From Acidovorax carolinensis (lineage in GTDB: Bacteria; Pseudomonadota; Gammaproteobacteria; Burkholderiales; Burkholderiaceae_C): 64,000 nucleotides of DNA. A program made the translations under genes and the position numbers. Below the pieces are notes generated by a model. The model searched no databases. It saw only the letters and a list, made by a program, of their open reading frames with translations, and was not told where the DNA came from. Numbering within the stretch: position 1 is the first letter of the stretch; the number at the start of each line of letters is the position of its first letter. Shown here piece by piece: positions 63,229-64,000 of this stretch. The stretch is from positions 3,155,001-3,219,000 of the forward strand of contig NZ_CP021361.1 of NCBI RefSeq assembly GCF_002157145.1, written 5' to 3'.

Positions 63229-63663
63229 ATGCCATGGGACTATCCACAACCGTTCACCCAGCCCGCCGTGCCGCAGGCGCAGGACATTGACGGCCTGAAC
63301 CACACCAACAATGCCGTTTATGTGCAGTGGTGCGAGAAAACCGCCTGGGCGCATTCACGGGCCCTGGGGCTGGACCTGCACGATTACCACCGCCTGGACC
63401 GGGCCATGGCCATCCGCCGCAGCGCCTACGACTACCTACTGCCGTCGGTGGTGGGCGATGCGCTCACCCTGGGCACCTGGCTGGTGGACAGCGACGGCAA
63501 GTTGACCATGGAACGGCGCTTCCAGCTCATCCGCAACCACGACCAGGCCACCGTCCTGCGGGGGCACTGGGAACTGGTGTGCATCGAACTGGGCAGCGGC
63601 AAACCACGGCGCATGCCCGAGGAATTCTGCCGCGCCTACCTGCCCGCCCTGGCCACCCGTTGA
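63229..63663 (+). CDS. Hotdog-fold acyl-CoA thioesterase (4HBT family)
   Basis: A 144-residue enzyme. DIDGLNHTNNAVYVQWCEKTAWAHS is the hotdog signature, in which the usual active-site Asp-x-x-x-H-x-x-N pattern (DGLNHTNNAVY) is clear. RSAYDYLLPSVVGDALTLGTW and MERRFQLIRNHDQATVLRGHWELV complete the fold. Substrate unknown. ATG 63229 gives MPWDYPQPF. A hexanucleotide repeat follows its stop. Confidence 0.82.
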   Translation: MPWDYPQPFTQPAVPQAQDIDGLNHTNNAVYVQWCEKTAWAHSRALGLDLHDYHRLDRAMAIRRSAYDYLLPSVVGDALTLGTWLVDSDGKLTMERRFQLIRNHDQATVLRGHWELVCIELGSGKPRRMPEEFCRAYLPALATR

Positions 63664-63678
63664 AGTGGGCATTGGCCC

Positions 63679-63740
63679 TGCCAGTGCCAGTGCCAGTGCC
63701 AGTGCCAGTGCCAGTGCCAGTGCCAGTGCCAGTGCCAGTG
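63679..63740 (+). repeat. Hexanucleotide tandem repeat (TGCCAG)
   Basis: Ten full TGCCAG copies plus two bases, 15 bp after the thioesterase stop. Non-coding on the plus strand and probably variable in length. Confidence 0.92.
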
Positions 63741-63816
63741 GGGCACTGCAGGGCTGTCATCACCCTGCCATCCGTCCGCGCGTAAATAGCCCCTTGAACT
63801 TGCGGAGAATTGACTG

Positions 63817-64000
63817 ATGCTCAAGGAAAAGGCGGTTGCATCCCTGGGGCAGCCCTCGCTGCTGATGCCCGCGTGGATCAAGGCGGCCCTGGCGGCCAAT
63901 GACCGGCTCAAGCTCTACCTGACCCTGCTGCAATCGGCGGCGCAGCGTGCCTCGGCGCCCGATGGGCCCGTGGGGCGCTGGGAAAAGGACATCGCCCAGA
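63817..64000 (+). CDS. Hypothetical protein, N-terminal part
   Basis: At least 61 codons, running off the window. It begins MLKEKAVASLGQPSLLMPAW and continues IKAALAANDRLKLYLTLLQSAAQRAS, a mostly helical start without signal peptide. A GGAG box lies 9 bases upstream of the ATG. I do not recognise the family; codon use looks like the neighbours. Confidence 0.6.
   Translation, partial: MLKEKAVASLGQPSLLMPAWIKAALAANDRLKLYLTLLQSAAQRASAPDGPVGRWEKDIAQ

Noticed and set aside
63679..63740. CRISPR array
   Set aside because: Pure hexanucleotide tandem without spacers; no cas genes in the window.

Overview
The window is GC-rich chromosomal DNA of a betaproteobacterium, most likely family Comamonadaceae and close to Acidovorax. 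This rests on gene content, protein style and the order of housekeeping blocks (rpsP-rimM-trmD-rplS, rpmB-rpmG, rarA-lolA-ftsK beside trxB, ribF-ileS-lspA, paired PimC/PimD-like dehydrogenases). No species can be fixed from the sequence alone.

Layout. 1-1333: end of a GMP reductase gene and a beta-hydroxyacid dehydrogenase gene. 1334-10319: a tRNA-Lys(CTT) gene whose last 50 bp recur at 10270-10319, bounding an integrated 8.9-kb element. The element reads almost entirely on the minus strand: integrase, BrnT/BrnA toxin-antitoxin, an unknown 240-aa protein, an AlpA-like DNA-binding protein, a 27-aa mini-ORF, a small winged-helix-like protein, a primase/helicase, a zinc-motif/SSB-like protein, a PolB-type exonuclease, a PDDEXK-like nuclease and a Nu1-like possible small terminase. 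No capsid, portal or tail gene is present, so it looks like a phage satellite (PICI-like) or a small self-replicating integrative element. 10528-39811: MFS pump, degenerate HD-GYP protein, RhlE-type helicase, Orn, M48 protease, PhhB, RsgA, CobD/CbiB-like protein, NudL, the rplS operon, phosphate transport, a branched-chain amino-acid ABC transporter, RarA-LolA-FtsK, TrxB, L28-L33, desaturase and RsmB. 39836-40941: an IS30-family element. 41009-64000: PurN, YceH, acyl-CoA dehydrogenases, bestrophin, HNH nuclease, RibF-IleS-LspA, LolCD, an RpfE-type protein, RecJ, a chemoreceptor, PHP phosphoesterase, YciO, site-2 protease, TrpS, an FGE-like protein, a thioesterase and a truncated ORF.

Two things stand out. 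First, the satellite-like element. It keeps the tRNA intact, brings its own terminator and carries integrase arm sites (GATGTAAG) at both ends. Second, a family of about 50-bp composite palindromic repeats (AGCGCTTA..TAAGCGCT, then AGCTAT..AATAGTAGC). I count 16 copies in the host DNA and none convincing in the element. Nine overlap genes without breaking the frame: one encodes most of the LolA signal peptide, one lies across the lolC/lolD junction, and one supplies the stop/start overlap and start codon of recJ. The IS30 element sits inside another copy.

Sequence quality: six apparent single-base losses in or next to short G/C runs break rsgA, recJ, the chemoreceptor tail and the PHP gene. 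Five lie between 54.6 and 59.2 kb. They look more like base-calling errors than real pseudogenes.
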